A stretch of 64,000 nucleotides of DNA. Origin: Rhodothalassium salexigens DSM 2132 (lineage in GTDB: Bacteria > Pseudomonadota > Alphaproteobacteria > Sphingomonadales > Rhodothalassiaceae). This document shows positions 47,057 through 54,923 of the stretch, piece by piece (within the stretch, counting starts at the first letter, position 1; each line of letters starts with the position of its first letter). Location: the NCBI RefSeq assembly GCF_004341375.1, contig NZ_SLXO01000002.1, forward strand, positions 372,001 to 436,000, written 5' to 3'. The notes beneath the pieces are model-generated. The model did no database searches. It was given only the letters and a program-made list of their open reading frames with translations, and was not told where the DNA came from. The position numbers and the translations under genes were made by a program.

Positions 47057-48108
47057 TGCCGGACCGTCAAGCGCCGTTCGAGATCGCCGGCGAGACCGTG
47101 CCCGCCGGCACGCGCCGGGCGCTGACGCTCGACCTGCCGGGGCAGTCCGCCTACACGCCGCTGTCCATGCCCATCTATGTGGTCCACGGCCGGACCGCCG
47201 GACCGACGCTGTTCCTGTCGGCGGCGATCCATGGCGACGAGATCACCGGCATCGACGTGATCCGCCGGGTGTTGCGCACCAAGGCGCTGGCGCGGATGCG
47301 CGGCACCTTGATCTGTGCGCCGATCGTCAATGTGTTCGGCTATTCCAACCACACCCGCTATCTGCCCGACCGGCGCGACCTCAACCGCTCGTTCCCAGGC
47401 TCGGCCACCGGCTCGCTGGCGGCGCGCGTGGCCCATGTGTTCATCACCGAGGTGGTGCGCCGGGCCAGCCACGGCATCGACCTGCATTCGGGCGCCAACA
47501 ACCGCACCAACCTGCCCCATATCCGCGCCGACCTGGACGACCCCGAGACCGAGCGCCTGGCACGCGCCTTCGGCACGCCGATCGCCATCAACGCCAATCT
47601 GCGCGACGGCTCGCTGCGCCAGGCGGCGCGCGACCTGGGCGTGCCGATCCTGCTCTACGAGGCGGGCGAGGCGCTGCGTTTCGACCCGCTGGCGAGCCGC
47701 GCCGGCGTGCGCGGGGTTCTGGGCGTCATGCGCGCGCTCGCCATGCTGCCGCCGGAGAAGAAGCGCAAGACGCCCGAGGTGATCGAGGCGGTGGCCTCGG
47801 CCTGGGTGCGCGCGCCCTGTTCGGGGCTGCTGCACTCGTCGGTCGCCCTCGGTGCGCGGGTCGAGAAAGGCGGCGCGCTCGGCCTGGTCGGCGACGCCTT
47901 CGGCGAGGCAGACACCACCGTGACCTCGCCCTATACCGGCATCGTCGTCGGCCGCACCAACCTGCCGGTGGTCAATGAAGGCGACGCGCTCTACCACATC
48001 GCCCGGTTCAACGATTCCGCCGGCGTCGAAAGCGCGCTCGAAACCTGGCAGCAGGACCATATCGAGGGCCTGACGCTCGCCGACTATGTGGAACCCGACC
48101 TTAACTGA
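47056..48108 (+). CDS. Succinylglutamate desuccinylase/aspartoacylase-family zinc hydrolase
   Basis: A 350-residue M14-like amidohydrolase. Zinc ligands are visible in AAIHGDEITGIDVIRRVL (His, Glu) and GIDLHSGANNRTNLPHIRAD (His); the carboxylate-binding segment is RRDLNRSFPG, and the catalytic Glu is probably in LLYEAGEALRF. The C-terminal ~90 residues form a beta domain. Its ATG overlaps the rimK stop (TGATG). Genes of this family accompany RimK and the retropepsin in many bacteria, where they may remove or trim added amino acids. Confidence 0.92.
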   Translation: MPDRQAPFEIAGETVPAGTRRALTLDLPGQSAYTPLSMPIYVVHGRTAGPTLFLSAAIHGDEITGIDVIRRVLRTKALARMRGTLICAPIVNVFGYSNHTRYLPDRRDLNRSFPGSATGSLAARVAHVFITEVVRRASHGIDLHSGANNRTNLPHIRADLDDPETERLARAFGTPIAINANLRDGSLRQAARDLGVPILLYEAGEALRFDPLASRAGVRGVLGVMRALAMLPPEKKRKTPEVIEAVASAWVRAPCSGLLHSSVALGARVEKGGALGLVGDAFGEADTTVTSPYTGIVVGRTNLPVVNEGDALYHIARFNDSAGVESALETWQQDHIEGLTLADYVEPDLN

Positions 48109-48217
48109 CCGGCCCGGCCGCCCAGACCGGCCCGGACCACCGCGCCCGTCCCGCGTCCGTTTCGCCCCCGGGCGCCCGAAACCGCCGCTTGAGCCCCGGG
48201 CGGACGCGGAGTACCGT

Positions 48218-49195
48218 GTGTTCATGACCGCAACATCGCCTTCGCTGCCGCCCGACGGCGCGCCGACCCCGGCGCCCACGCCCCTGCCCGTGCTCGACGA
48301 CCCGGCCCCGCCTTATGAGGTCGCCCAGGTCATTGCCCCCGGCATCCGGCGGATCGTGGCGCGCAATCCCGGCCCGTTCACCTATACCGGCACCAGCACC
48401 TATCTGGTCGGCCAGGGCACCGTCGCGGTGATCGACCCCGGCCCCGACCGCCCGGGCCATATCGCGCGCATCCAGGCCGCCCTCGCCCCGGGCGAGCGGA
48501 TCACCCACATCCTGGTCACCCATACCCACGAAGACCATTCGCCCGCCGCCCGGCCGCTGGCCGCCGCCACCGGCGCGCGCGTCTATGGCTATGGTCCGCA
48601 CGGCTCGGGCCGCCACGGTGGTGTCGATCCGAGCCAGGCGTTCGAGGCCGCCGACTGGGCGTTCGAGCCCGACGTGCGACTAGACCAGGGGGCTGCCGTG
48701 GACGTGGGCCGGCGCCGGCTGGTCGCCCACCACACCCCCGGCCATTGTTCGAATCACCTGTGTTTCGCCGACCCCAGTTGCGGCGCGGTGTTCACCGGCG
48801 ACCTGGTGATGAGTTGGTCGAGCAGCATCGTCAGCCCGCCCGACGGCGACATGGCCGCCTATATGCAAAGCCTGCACAAGGTGAAGGCGCTGTCGGCCAA
48901 GCGGCTCTACCCCACCCACGGGGTGCCGATCGACGCGCCGCAAGCCTTCCTCGACGCCCTGATCGCGCACCGAAAAGACCGTGAGGCCAAGGTGTTAGCC
49001 GCTGTGACCGCGGGCGCCGAGACGCTCGACGCCCTGGTCCCCCAGGTCTATCGCGACGTGCCGCCGGCGATGCACCCGGCCGCCGCCCGGTCGCTTCTGG
49101 CGCACCTGATCAAGCTGGTCGACGAGCGCCGCTTGGTCGCCGACCCCGCCCCGGTCGCCGATGCTCGTTTCTTTCCCCCGAACGCAAGCTGTTGA
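48218..49195 (+). CDS. MBL-fold metallo-hydrolase (LACTB2-like)
   Basis: A 325-residue metallo-beta-lactamase-fold hydrolase. GTG 48218 lies 6 bases after GGAG; ATG 48224, in the same frame, is the alternative. Metal-binding motifs: THTHEDHSPAARPL (HxHxDH), AHHTPGHCSNHLCF, GAVFTGDLVMSWSS and a late THGVPI histidine. A C-terminal winged-helix-like domain (about 240-315) resembles LACTB2-type ribonucleases. It follows the RimK operon after a 109-bp gap. The physiological substrate is unknown. Confidence 0.9.
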   Translation: MFMTATSPSLPPDGAPTPAPTPLPVLDDPAPPYEVAQVIAPGIRRIVARNPGPFTYTGTSTYLVGQGTVAVIDPGPDRPGHIARIQAALAPGERITHILVTHTHEDHSPAARPLAAATGARVYGYGPHGSGRHGGVDPSQAFEAADWAFEPDVRLDQGAAVDVGRRRLVAHHTPGHCSNHLCFADPSCGAVFTGDLVMSWSSSIVSPPDGDMAAYMQSLHKVKALSAKRLYPTHGVPIDAPQAFLDALIAHRKDREAKVLAAVTAGAETLDALVPQVYRDVPPAMHPAAARSLLAHLIKLVDERRLVADPAPVADARFFPPNASC

Positions 49196-49220
49196 CATAT
49201 CCTAACATAAGGGTGACATT
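49192..49220 (+). promoter_or_regulatory. Probable promoter of the exported 228-residue protein
   Basis: TTGACA (49192-49197, overlapping the MBL stop), a 17-bp spacer and GACATT (49215-49220). The predicted start is near 49227, 44 bases before the ATG. Confidence 0.4.
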
Positions 49221-49270
49221 CTCGGCCACGCGCTGAAGGGGAGCGCGTTTCGCACACAGGATCACCCATC

Positions 49271-49957
49271 ATGGTATGCACCGGCGCCGCATGCGGCCCC
49301 GACGCTCGACACGGCACCCTGACCGCCCGCATGGCTTGTGCGGCGGTGATCGTGGCCGGTCTTGGCGGCCTTTGGTCGCCGGCGGCGCGGGCTCAACAGC
49401 CGGCACCCTGGCCGAGCCCGCCCCACACCGCAACAGCGCCGACGGCAGCGGCGCAGACGGCAACGGCCGGACCGCCGCCGGCGCCCGCCCAAGCGGCACC
49501 TGCAGCACAACCCGCGCGTCCATGGCTCGACGCCCGACGGGCGCGCTACGCCCTGGCAACGCCGGATCGCTCGGTGGAAAGCAAGGAAGAACAGGCGTGG
49601 AGCGCGCTCGGCCTGCACCAGCGCTACCGGTTCGACCTGGACAAGATGGGCCTCGAACTGGAAGAGGCCAAGCTGCAGACCCTGGGCCGCTTCACCGGCC
49701 AGCCGCTGATCGGCGGCTTGCGCACCGACCGCGGCACCGACCCGCGCGCCATCGCCGGCAGTTCGGCCATGCTGTGGGCCGGCGACGCCTGGCAAATGGC
49801 CGCCGACGCCCCCGATGGCGTGGGCCTGCGGGTCGCCAACGATGTGCCGCTCGGCCGCGGCGTGTCGCTGCGTCCGCGCCTCGACATGATGGTCGGCAGC
49901 TATGGCCAGATGGTCGGCGGCATGGGCGGCGGCGTCTCCCTGCACCTGGATTTCTGA
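49271..49957 (+). CDS. Exported protein of unknown function
   Basis: A 228-residue protein that I do not recognise. A signal peptide (AACAAVIV-type hydrophobic core ending SPAARAQ, residues about 20-42) is followed by a Pro/Ala/Thr-rich linker (about 43-85) and a compact C-terminal domain (RYALATPDRSVESKEEQAWS; MGLELEEAKLQTLGRFTGQP). The protein ends in VSLHLDF with a terminal Phe, like outer-membrane beta-proteins, but only a few strands could fit. It lies alone between the MBL gene and nadA. Confidence 0.7.
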   Translation: MVCTGAACGPDARHGTLTARMACAAVIVAGLGGLWSPAARAQQPAPWPSPPHTATAPTAAAQTATAGPPPAPAQAAPAAQPARPWLDARRARYALATPDRSVESKEEQAWSALGLHQRYRFDLDKMGLELEEAKLQTLGRFTGQPLIGGLRTDRGTDPRAIAGSSAMLWAGDAWQMAADAPDGVGLRVANDVPLGRGVSLRPRLDMMVGSYGQMVGGMGGGVSLHLDF

Positions 49958-50207
49958 GCGCCGCATCGCGCCGCCCAGGGGTCGCACCGCGCCACCGTCA
50001 TCGGCGGGCTGGCGCCAACGATCAGCGGCGGCCACTCCGTCTCCCCCCGGTTCTGCACAGGCGCCGCACCCGGGTGCCCAAGCCGAACCGTTTCGCCGTC
50101 TTGACGCGCCGCGCCATTGGCCCGATGGTGGCCGGTGAGCGTTCTGACGGGCAACGGCCCGAGGGACCGGCCCATACAATCCCTTGATTTGATCTTTGCG
50201 GCCAATA

Positions 50208-50219
50208 CCCCATATGGGG
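50208..50219. promoter_or_regulatory. CCCCATATGGGG palindrome upstream of nadA
   Basis: A perfect 12-bp palindrome 110-121 bp before the nadA start, next to the only AT-rich patch in the 371-bp gap 49958-50328. It could be an operator or the start of a leader hairpin. No NadQ-like site is apparent. The remainder of the gap shows nothing. Confidence 0.35.
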
Positions 50220-50328
50220 GAAAGACGGATGGTTGCGCCGCCCGACGCACAGCCTGCCCGAGGCCTGGACGCCAGGGCCGTGGCGACCGGACGCCGGCCA
50301 ACCGTCCCATCAGCAGGAGTAGGGTTCC

Positions 50329-51387
50329 ATGACACAGGCGACACGCGCCCCCGGTGCGCTCGGCTTGGATCATTTCACACCGTCGCCCACGCCGGCGATC
50401 GCGCCGGGCACCGATGTGCGCGCCGAGATCGCGCGCCTGCGCCGCGAGCGCAACGCGGTCATTCTGGCGCACTACTATCAGGACGGCGAAATCCAGGACC
50501 TGGCCGACTTTGTCGGCGACAGCCTGGACCTGAGCCGCAAGGCGGCCGCCACCGAGGCCGACGTGATCGTGTTCTGCGGCGTGCGCTTCATGGCCGAGGT
50601 GGCCAAGATCCTGAGCCCGGAAAAGACCGTGGTGCTGCCCGACATGAAGGCCGGGTGCAGCCTGGAAGACAGCTGCCCGCCCGACGCCTTCGCGCGCTTC
50701 CGCGCCGCGCACCCCGACCATATCTCGCTCACCTACATCAATTGCTCGGCGGCGGTGAAGGCGCACAGCGACATCATCGTCACCTCGTCCAATGCCGAAC
50801 ACATCATCCGACAGATCCCCGCGGACCAGCCGATCCTGTTCGCCCCGGATCGCCACCTTGGCGCCTATCTGTCGGCCAAGACCGGCCGCGACATGCTGTT
50901 GTGGGAGGGCACCTGCATCGTCCACGAGCGGTTCAGCGAGAAGGAGTTGATCCGCCTGAAGACCGAGCACCCGGATGCCCCGGTGGCCGCACACCCCGAA
51001 TGCCCGGGCCACATCCTCGACCATGCCGACCATGTGGGCTCGACCAGCTCGATCCTGGCCTTCGCCGGCCGCACCGACGCCGCGACCATCCTGGTGGCCA
51101 CCGAACCGCACATCATCCACCAGATGGAAAAGGCCAACCCGGACAAGACGTTCATCGGCGTGCCCGGGGCCGACGGCAATTGTAACTGCAACGACTGCCC
51201 GTTCATGGCCATGAACACGGTCGACAAGCTCTACACCTGCCTGCGCGATCTCGACCCGCAGATCCAGGTCGACGCCGACACCCGCGCGGCGGCGCTCAAG
51301 CCGCTCGACCGGATGCTGGCGATGAGCCCCAAGGCCGCCCCCGCCACCGACGTCAGCCGCATCGGCGAGGTCCGCCAAAGCGCCTGA
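50329..51387 (+). CDS. nadA: Quinolinate synthase
   Basis: A 352-residue 4Fe-4S enzyme that makes quinolinate from iminoaspartate and dihydroxyacetone phosphate for NAD synthesis. Motifs: [36 protein letters not shown] with the first cluster cysteine, AHPECPGH with the second, and [13 protein letters not shown] with the third. ATG 50329 follows AGGAG/AGGG. The partners nadB and nadC, often adjacent, are absent. The 220-bp gap before thiE shows nothing clear. Confidence 0.97.
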   Translation: MTQATRAPGALGLDHFTPSPTPAIAPGTDVRAEIARLRRERNAVILAHYYQDGEIQDLADFVGDSLDLSRKAAATEADVIVFCGVRFMAEVAKILSPEKTVVLPDMKAGCSLEDSCPPDAFARFRAAHPDHISLTYINCSAAVKAHSDIIVTSSNAEHIIRQIPADQPILFAPDRHLGAYLSAKTGRDMLLWEGTCIVHERFSEKELIRLKTEHPDAPVAAHPECPGHILDHADHVGSTSSILAFAGRTDAATILVATEPHIIHQMEKANPDKTFIGVPGADGNCNCNDCPFMAMNTVDKLYTCLRDLDPQIQVDADTRAAALKPLDRMLAMSPKAAPATDVSRIGEVRQSA

Positions 51388-51607
51388 CGCGCGCCCGAAA
51401 AGCCCATGAAGAGCGCCCGATGCCCCCAGAGCCATGGGCACCCGGAGCCATGGGCGCCCGGCCACCGGGTGAGGACGGCCGACGAGCCCCTCCCTCGGCG
51501 CGCCTTATGCCCCCACATCGCCGCCCCGACAGCACCCGGCTTTCGGGCGCGGCCGGCGGCCATTCCCCGCTTGCGCCCGGCCTGCGGGATCAGTATGGAC
51601 ACTGCCC

Positions 51608-52258
51608 ATGACCGACGAGCCCGTAACCGCCTCCTGCGGCCTCTATCTGTTGACGCCGCCGCGTATCGACCTGGCTGCCTTCCTGCCCCGCTTCGAGGCG
51701 GCGTTCGAGGGCGGGCCGGTGGCGGCGGTGCAGTTGCGCCTGAAAGACGCCACCGACGCCGAGGTGCTGGCGGCGGCCGAACGGCTCATGCCCATCGCCC
51801 ACGCCCATGACGCGGCGTTCATCGTCAACGACCGCCCCGACCTGGCCAAGCTGGCCGGCGCCGACGGCGTGCACCTGGGCGAGGACGACATGGACGTGGC
51901 GTCGGCGCGCGAGATCCTGGGCTATGACAAGGATATCGGCATCAGCTGCTATGCCTCGAAGGACCGCGCGTTCGAGGCCGGCGACGCCGGCGCCGATTAT
52001 GTCGCCTTCGGCGCCTTCTTCCCCACAGAGACCAAAGACCCCAAGGCGCGCGCCGTGCCCGACATCCTGACCGACTGGACGATGATCTCGGAACTGCCGT
52101 GCGTCGCCATCGGCGGCATCACCGCGGACAATTGCGGCGTGTTGGTCGAGGCCGGCGCCGACCTGCTGGCGGTGTCGAGCTATGTCTGGACGCTGCCCGA
52201 CGGCCCGGCCTCGGCGGTGCACCTGCTCACCCACGCCATCGAGGCAGCGAGCGAATGA
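51608..52258 (+). CDS. thiE: Thiamine-phosphate synthase-family protein
   Basis: A 216-residue TIM-barrel enzyme that joins the pyrimidine and thiazole halves of thiamine. Motifs: LYLLTPPRIDL, VAAVQLRLKD, FIVNDRPDLAKLAGADGVHL, IGISCYASKDRAFEAGDAGA, YVAFGAFFPTETKD and VAIGGITADN. No other thi gene and no TPP riboswitch is near. Its stop overlaps the GNAT start by 4 bases. Confidence 0.9.
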   Translation: MTDEPVTASCGLYLLTPPRIDLAAFLPRFEAAFEGGPVAAVQLRLKDATDAEVLAAAERLMPIAHAHDAAFIVNDRPDLAKLAGADGVHLGEDDMDVASAREILGYDKDIGISCYASKDRAFEAGDAGADYVAFGAFFPTETKDPKARAVPDILTDWTMISELPCVAIGGITADNCGVLVEAGADLLAVSSYVWTLPDGPASAVHLLTHAIEAASE

Positions 52259-52884
52259 GCGCGGCAGCGCCCACGCCCGGGGCCGACGACGCCAACCCAG
52301 CCGCCGGCATCGACCCCCAAACCGGGCACCAAACGAGCCCCGGCGCACCCCCCGCCGCCGCGCCCGACGCCGGGTCTTGCGGCCCCGTCGAGGTGGTGCG
52401 GCTGGGCGTCGACGACGTGGCGGTGTTCCGCGCCTTGCGCCTGGCCGCCATGACCCGCTCGCCCGACGCCTTCAACTCCACCTATGGCGAAGAACTGGCC
52501 AAACCCGACGCCTGGTATGCCGAGCGCCTGGCCGAAGACGGCGTGTTCGCCGCCGGCGGCCGCACGCAGCCGCAGGGCATGGTCGGCGTGCGCCGCTACC
52601 CGACCGCCAAGGCCCGCCACAAGGCGTGGCTCTACGGCCTGTTCGTCGCCCCCGAGGCGCGCGGTCGCGGCGTCGGCCAGGCGCTGGTGCAGGCCGCGCT
52701 GAGCCATGCGGCCGGCGAGGTCGACGTGGAACTGGTGCTGTTGACCGTGGTGACCGGCAACGCGCCGGCGATCGCGCTTTATGAGCGCATGGGCTTTGAA
52801 GCCTATGGCGTTGAGCCGCGCGCCATGAAGACCCCCGACGGCACCTATTATGACGACCTGCTGATGGCCCGCCCGGTCCCCTGA
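52255..52884 (+). CDS. GNAT-family N-acetyltransferase
   Basis: A 209-residue protein. An Ala/Pro-rich N-terminal tail (about 1-45) precedes a GNAT domain with the acetyl-CoA loop VAPEARGRGVGQALVQAALS, the strand VELVLLTVVTGNAPAIALYE and RMGFEAYGVEPRAMK. It is translationally coupled to thiE (ATGA overlap). The substrate is unknown. Confidence 0.88.
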   Translation: MSAAAPTPGADDANPAAGIDPQTGHQTSPGAPPAAAPDAGSCGPVEVVRLGVDDVAVFRALRLAAMTRSPDAFNSTYGEELAKPDAWYAERLAEDGVFAAGGRTQPQGMVGVRRYPTAKARHKAWLYGLFVAPEARGRGVGQALVQAALSHAAGEVDVELVLLTVVTGNAPAIALYERMGFEAYGVEPRAMKTPDGTYYDDLLMARPVP

Positions 52885-52915
52885 CCCCCTGCGGCGCCCG
52901 GCCGCCGCCACGCCA

Positions 52916-52944
52916 TTGCCGTGGGCGGGGGAAGCTGCTATAGG
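52916..52944 (+). promoter_or_regulatory. Promoter of efp
   Basis: TTGCCG (52916-52921), a 17-bp spacer and TATAGG (52939-52944). The predicted start near 52951 gives a leader of about 83 bases. Confidence 0.5.
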
Positions 52945-53033
52945 CGCCCGCGAACGTGGCGGCCCGGCCCGGTGTGCAACGACCACCGGCCTTCCGCCCT
53001 TGCGGCTTCGCAAAACGCGGTCAAGAGGACCCC

Positions 53034-53600
53034 ATGAAAATCGACGGCAACGAAATCCGCCCCGGCAATGTGATCGAGCACAAGGGCGGCCTGTGGCGCG
53101 CCACCAAGATCCAACACACCCAGCCCGGCAAGGGCGGCGCCTATCTTCAGGTCGAATTGAAGAACCTGATCGACAACACCAAGCTCAACGAGCGCTTTCG
53201 CAGTTCGGAGAAGGTGGAGCGCGTGCGGCTTGAACAGCGCGACTTCCAGTACCTGTTCGCCGACGACGACACGATCACCTTCATGGACCAGGAAACCTTC
53301 GACCAGATCACCGTGCCGCGCGAATTGATGGGCGACGATGCGGTCTATCTGCAAGACGGCATGGGCGTGCAGATCGAATTCCACGAAGACAGGCCGCTTG
53401 GCGTCGCCCTGCCCGAGACGGTCGAACTCGACGTCACCGAGACCGAACCCGTGGTCAAGGGCCAGACGGCGACCTCGTCCTACAAGCCGGCGACCACCGA
53501 CAACGGTATGCGCGTGATGGTGCCGCCGTTCATCAATACCGGCGACCGGATCGTGGTGACCACCGCCGACGGCGCCTATAAGACCCGCGCCGAAAGCTAA
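53034..53600 (+). CDS. efp: Elongation factor P
   Basis: A 188-residue translation factor that relieves stalling at polyproline stretches. ATG 53034 starts the conserved MKIDGNEIRPGNVIEHKGGL. The modifiable lysine lies in the loop TQPGKGGAYLQV (Lys33). The three beta-barrel domains are complete, ending VVTTADGAYKTRAES. No EpmA/EpmB or EarP modification gene is nearby. Confidence 0.97.
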   Translation: MKIDGNEIRPGNVIEHKGGLWRATKIQHTQPGKGGAYLQVELKNLIDNTKLNERFRSSEKVERVRLEQRDFQYLFADDDTITFMDQETFDQITVPRELMGDDAVYLQDGMGVQIEFHEDRPLGVALPETVELDVTETEPVVKGQTATSSYKPATTDNGMRVMVPPFINTGDRIVVTTADGAYKTRAES

Positions 53601-53698
53601 GCGGCGCCCGTTTCCGGCCCCACCCCGGGCCGCCCCAACCCGGGCTGCGCCGCGCCGCCGCCCGGGTCTGTCTGTTGCGCGTAACCAGGAGACCGTGA

Positions 53699-54523
53699 AT
53701 GTCCAGACGATCCGCCGTCACCAATGTCATGGTGGGTGCCGCCACCAAGGCCGCGCGGGGCCTGCGCCGCGATTTCGGCGAGGTCGAACAGCTTCAGGTC
53801 TCGCGCAAAGGGCCGGCCGACTTCGTGTCGACCGCCGACCACCGCACCGAAAAGATCCTCTATGAGGAACTGAGCCGGGCGCGGCCGGACTGGTCGTTTT
53901 TGATGGAGGAACGCGGCGCGGTGGACGCAGCCAGCGGGGCGCCGGGCACGCCGCCCGGGCGCTGGATCGTCGACCCGCTCGACGGCACGCTCAATTTCCT
54001 CCACGGCCTGCCGCACTTCGCCATTTCGATCGCCGCCGAGGAGCGCGGCCAACTGACCGCCGCGGTGGTCTACGACCCGGTCAAGGACGAGCTGTTCTGG
54101 GCCGAGAAGGGCCGCGGCGCTTATGTCAACGACACCCGGCTGCGGGTGTCGTCGCGCTCGGCGCTCGACGACGCGGTGCTCGCCACCGGCATCCCGTTTC
54201 GCGGCCGCAAGGGCCACCGGCAATGGCTGGAAGAGGCAGCCCTGCTGATGGGCCAGGTGGCCGGCATCCGCCGCTTCGGCTCGGCCGCCCTCGACCTCGC
54301 CTATGTGGCCGCCGGGCGCTATGACGGCTATTGGGAGCGCAACCTCAATCCGTGGGACGTGGCGGCGGGGGTGCTGCTGGTCAAGGAAGCCGGCGGCTTC
54401 GTCACCGACGCCGAGGGCCGCGACCGGGCCATGGACGGCGCCAGCGTGGTCTGCGGCACCGAGGGCATCCACCGCGCCCTGCTCAAGACCCTGAAGACCG
54501 CCGGCAAGACCGCCAGCGCCTGA
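53699..54523 (+). CDS. Inositol monophosphatase-family protein (SuhB-like)
   Basis: A 274-residue magnesium-dependent phosphatase. ATG 53699 follows AGGAG. Metal-binding motifs: EERGAVDAASGAPGTPPGRW with WIVDPLDGTLNFLHGLPHFA, and the C-terminal WERNLNPWDVAAGVLLVKEA. In alphaproteobacteria this gene regularly follows efp, as here. It may act on inositol phosphates or related sugar phosphates. The gap 54524-54723 is Pro/Arg-codon-like GC-rich sequence with no other feature except a TTGACA at 54676-54681. Confidence 0.93.
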   Translation: MSRRSAVTNVMVGAATKAARGLRRDFGEVEQLQVSRKGPADFVSTADHRTEKILYEELSRARPDWSFLMEERGAVDAASGAPGTPPGRWIVDPLDGTLNFLHGLPHFAISIAAEERGQLTAAVVYDPVKDELFWAEKGRGAYVNDTRLRVSSRSALDDAVLATGIPFRGRKGHRQWLEEAALLMGQVAGIRRFGSAALDLAYVAAGRYDGYWERNLNPWDVAAGVLLVKEAGGFVTDAEGRDRAMDGASVVCGTEGIHRALLKTLKTAGKTASA

Positions 54524-54675
54524 TCGCAACGGCCGGCCCTGGCCCGGTCGGGAAAGCCGATGGCCCCAGGCCGAACCCGAACCGGACCCGGGCCGGACCC
54601 GAGCCGGCCCCAGGCCACACCCGGGCCGGCAACCCGGGCGCCATCCGCCTCCCCCCCGGTCGCGCACGAACGGCC

Positions 54676-54704
54676 TTGACAGGCACCATGGCCGCACGGC
54701 AGCC
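54676..54704 (+). promoter_or_regulatory. Possible promoter of the pheL-pheA transcript
   Basis: A perfect -35 box TTGACA at 54676-54681. The sequence 17 bp downstream is not a good -10 box, so the call rests on the -35 and its position just before the leader peptide. Confidence 0.3.
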
Positions 54705-54723
54705 TTGCCCCATGGACGTGAAG

Positions 54724-54789
54724 ATGACCAGCGCGCGTTTGGGCTTTTTTGCCTTCTTTACCGGCTTTCCCCAGGGAGGGGCCGGATAG
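54724..54789 (+). CDS. pheL: Phenylalanine-rich leader peptide
   Basis: A 21-residue ORF containing LGFFAFFTGFP: five Phe among eight consecutive residues, as in the E. coli PheL leader. It ends at TAG 54787-54789, 41 bases before an intrinsic terminator and 135 bases before pheA. In-frame ATGs at 54712 and 54688 would lengthen the N-terminus only. The last codons (GGGAGGG, 54774-54780) are exactly complementary to the upstream arm of the terminator, which is the arrangement expected for ribosome-controlled attenuation by charged tRNA-Phe. Confidence 0.72.
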   Translation: MTSARLGFFAFFTGFPQGGAG

Positions 54790-54829
54790 GGGCGCTGTGT
54801 GCCAAGTCGCAAAACGACCCCGATTTCCG

Positions 54830-54862
54830 AACCCTCCCGGCCCCGCGCCCGGAGGGTTTTTT
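54830..54862 (+). terminator. Attenuator terminator in front of pheA
   Basis: AACCCTCC (54830-54837) pairs with GGAGGGTT (54851-54858), followed by TTTT. The stem's upstream strand (CCCTCCC, 54832-54838) can instead pair with GGGAGGG (54774-54780) in the leader ORF, forming an antiterminator when the ribosome stalls at the Phe codons. Confidence 0.78.
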
Positions 54863-54923
54863 GTTGCCTGTGCCGTCCACCACCCCGCATCACCCCATTG
54901 TTTCGTCAGCCAGGAGACCCGCC

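Noticed and set aside
51388-51607. TPP riboswitch before thiE
   Set aside because: None of the conserved TPP-riboswitch sequences is present in the gap.
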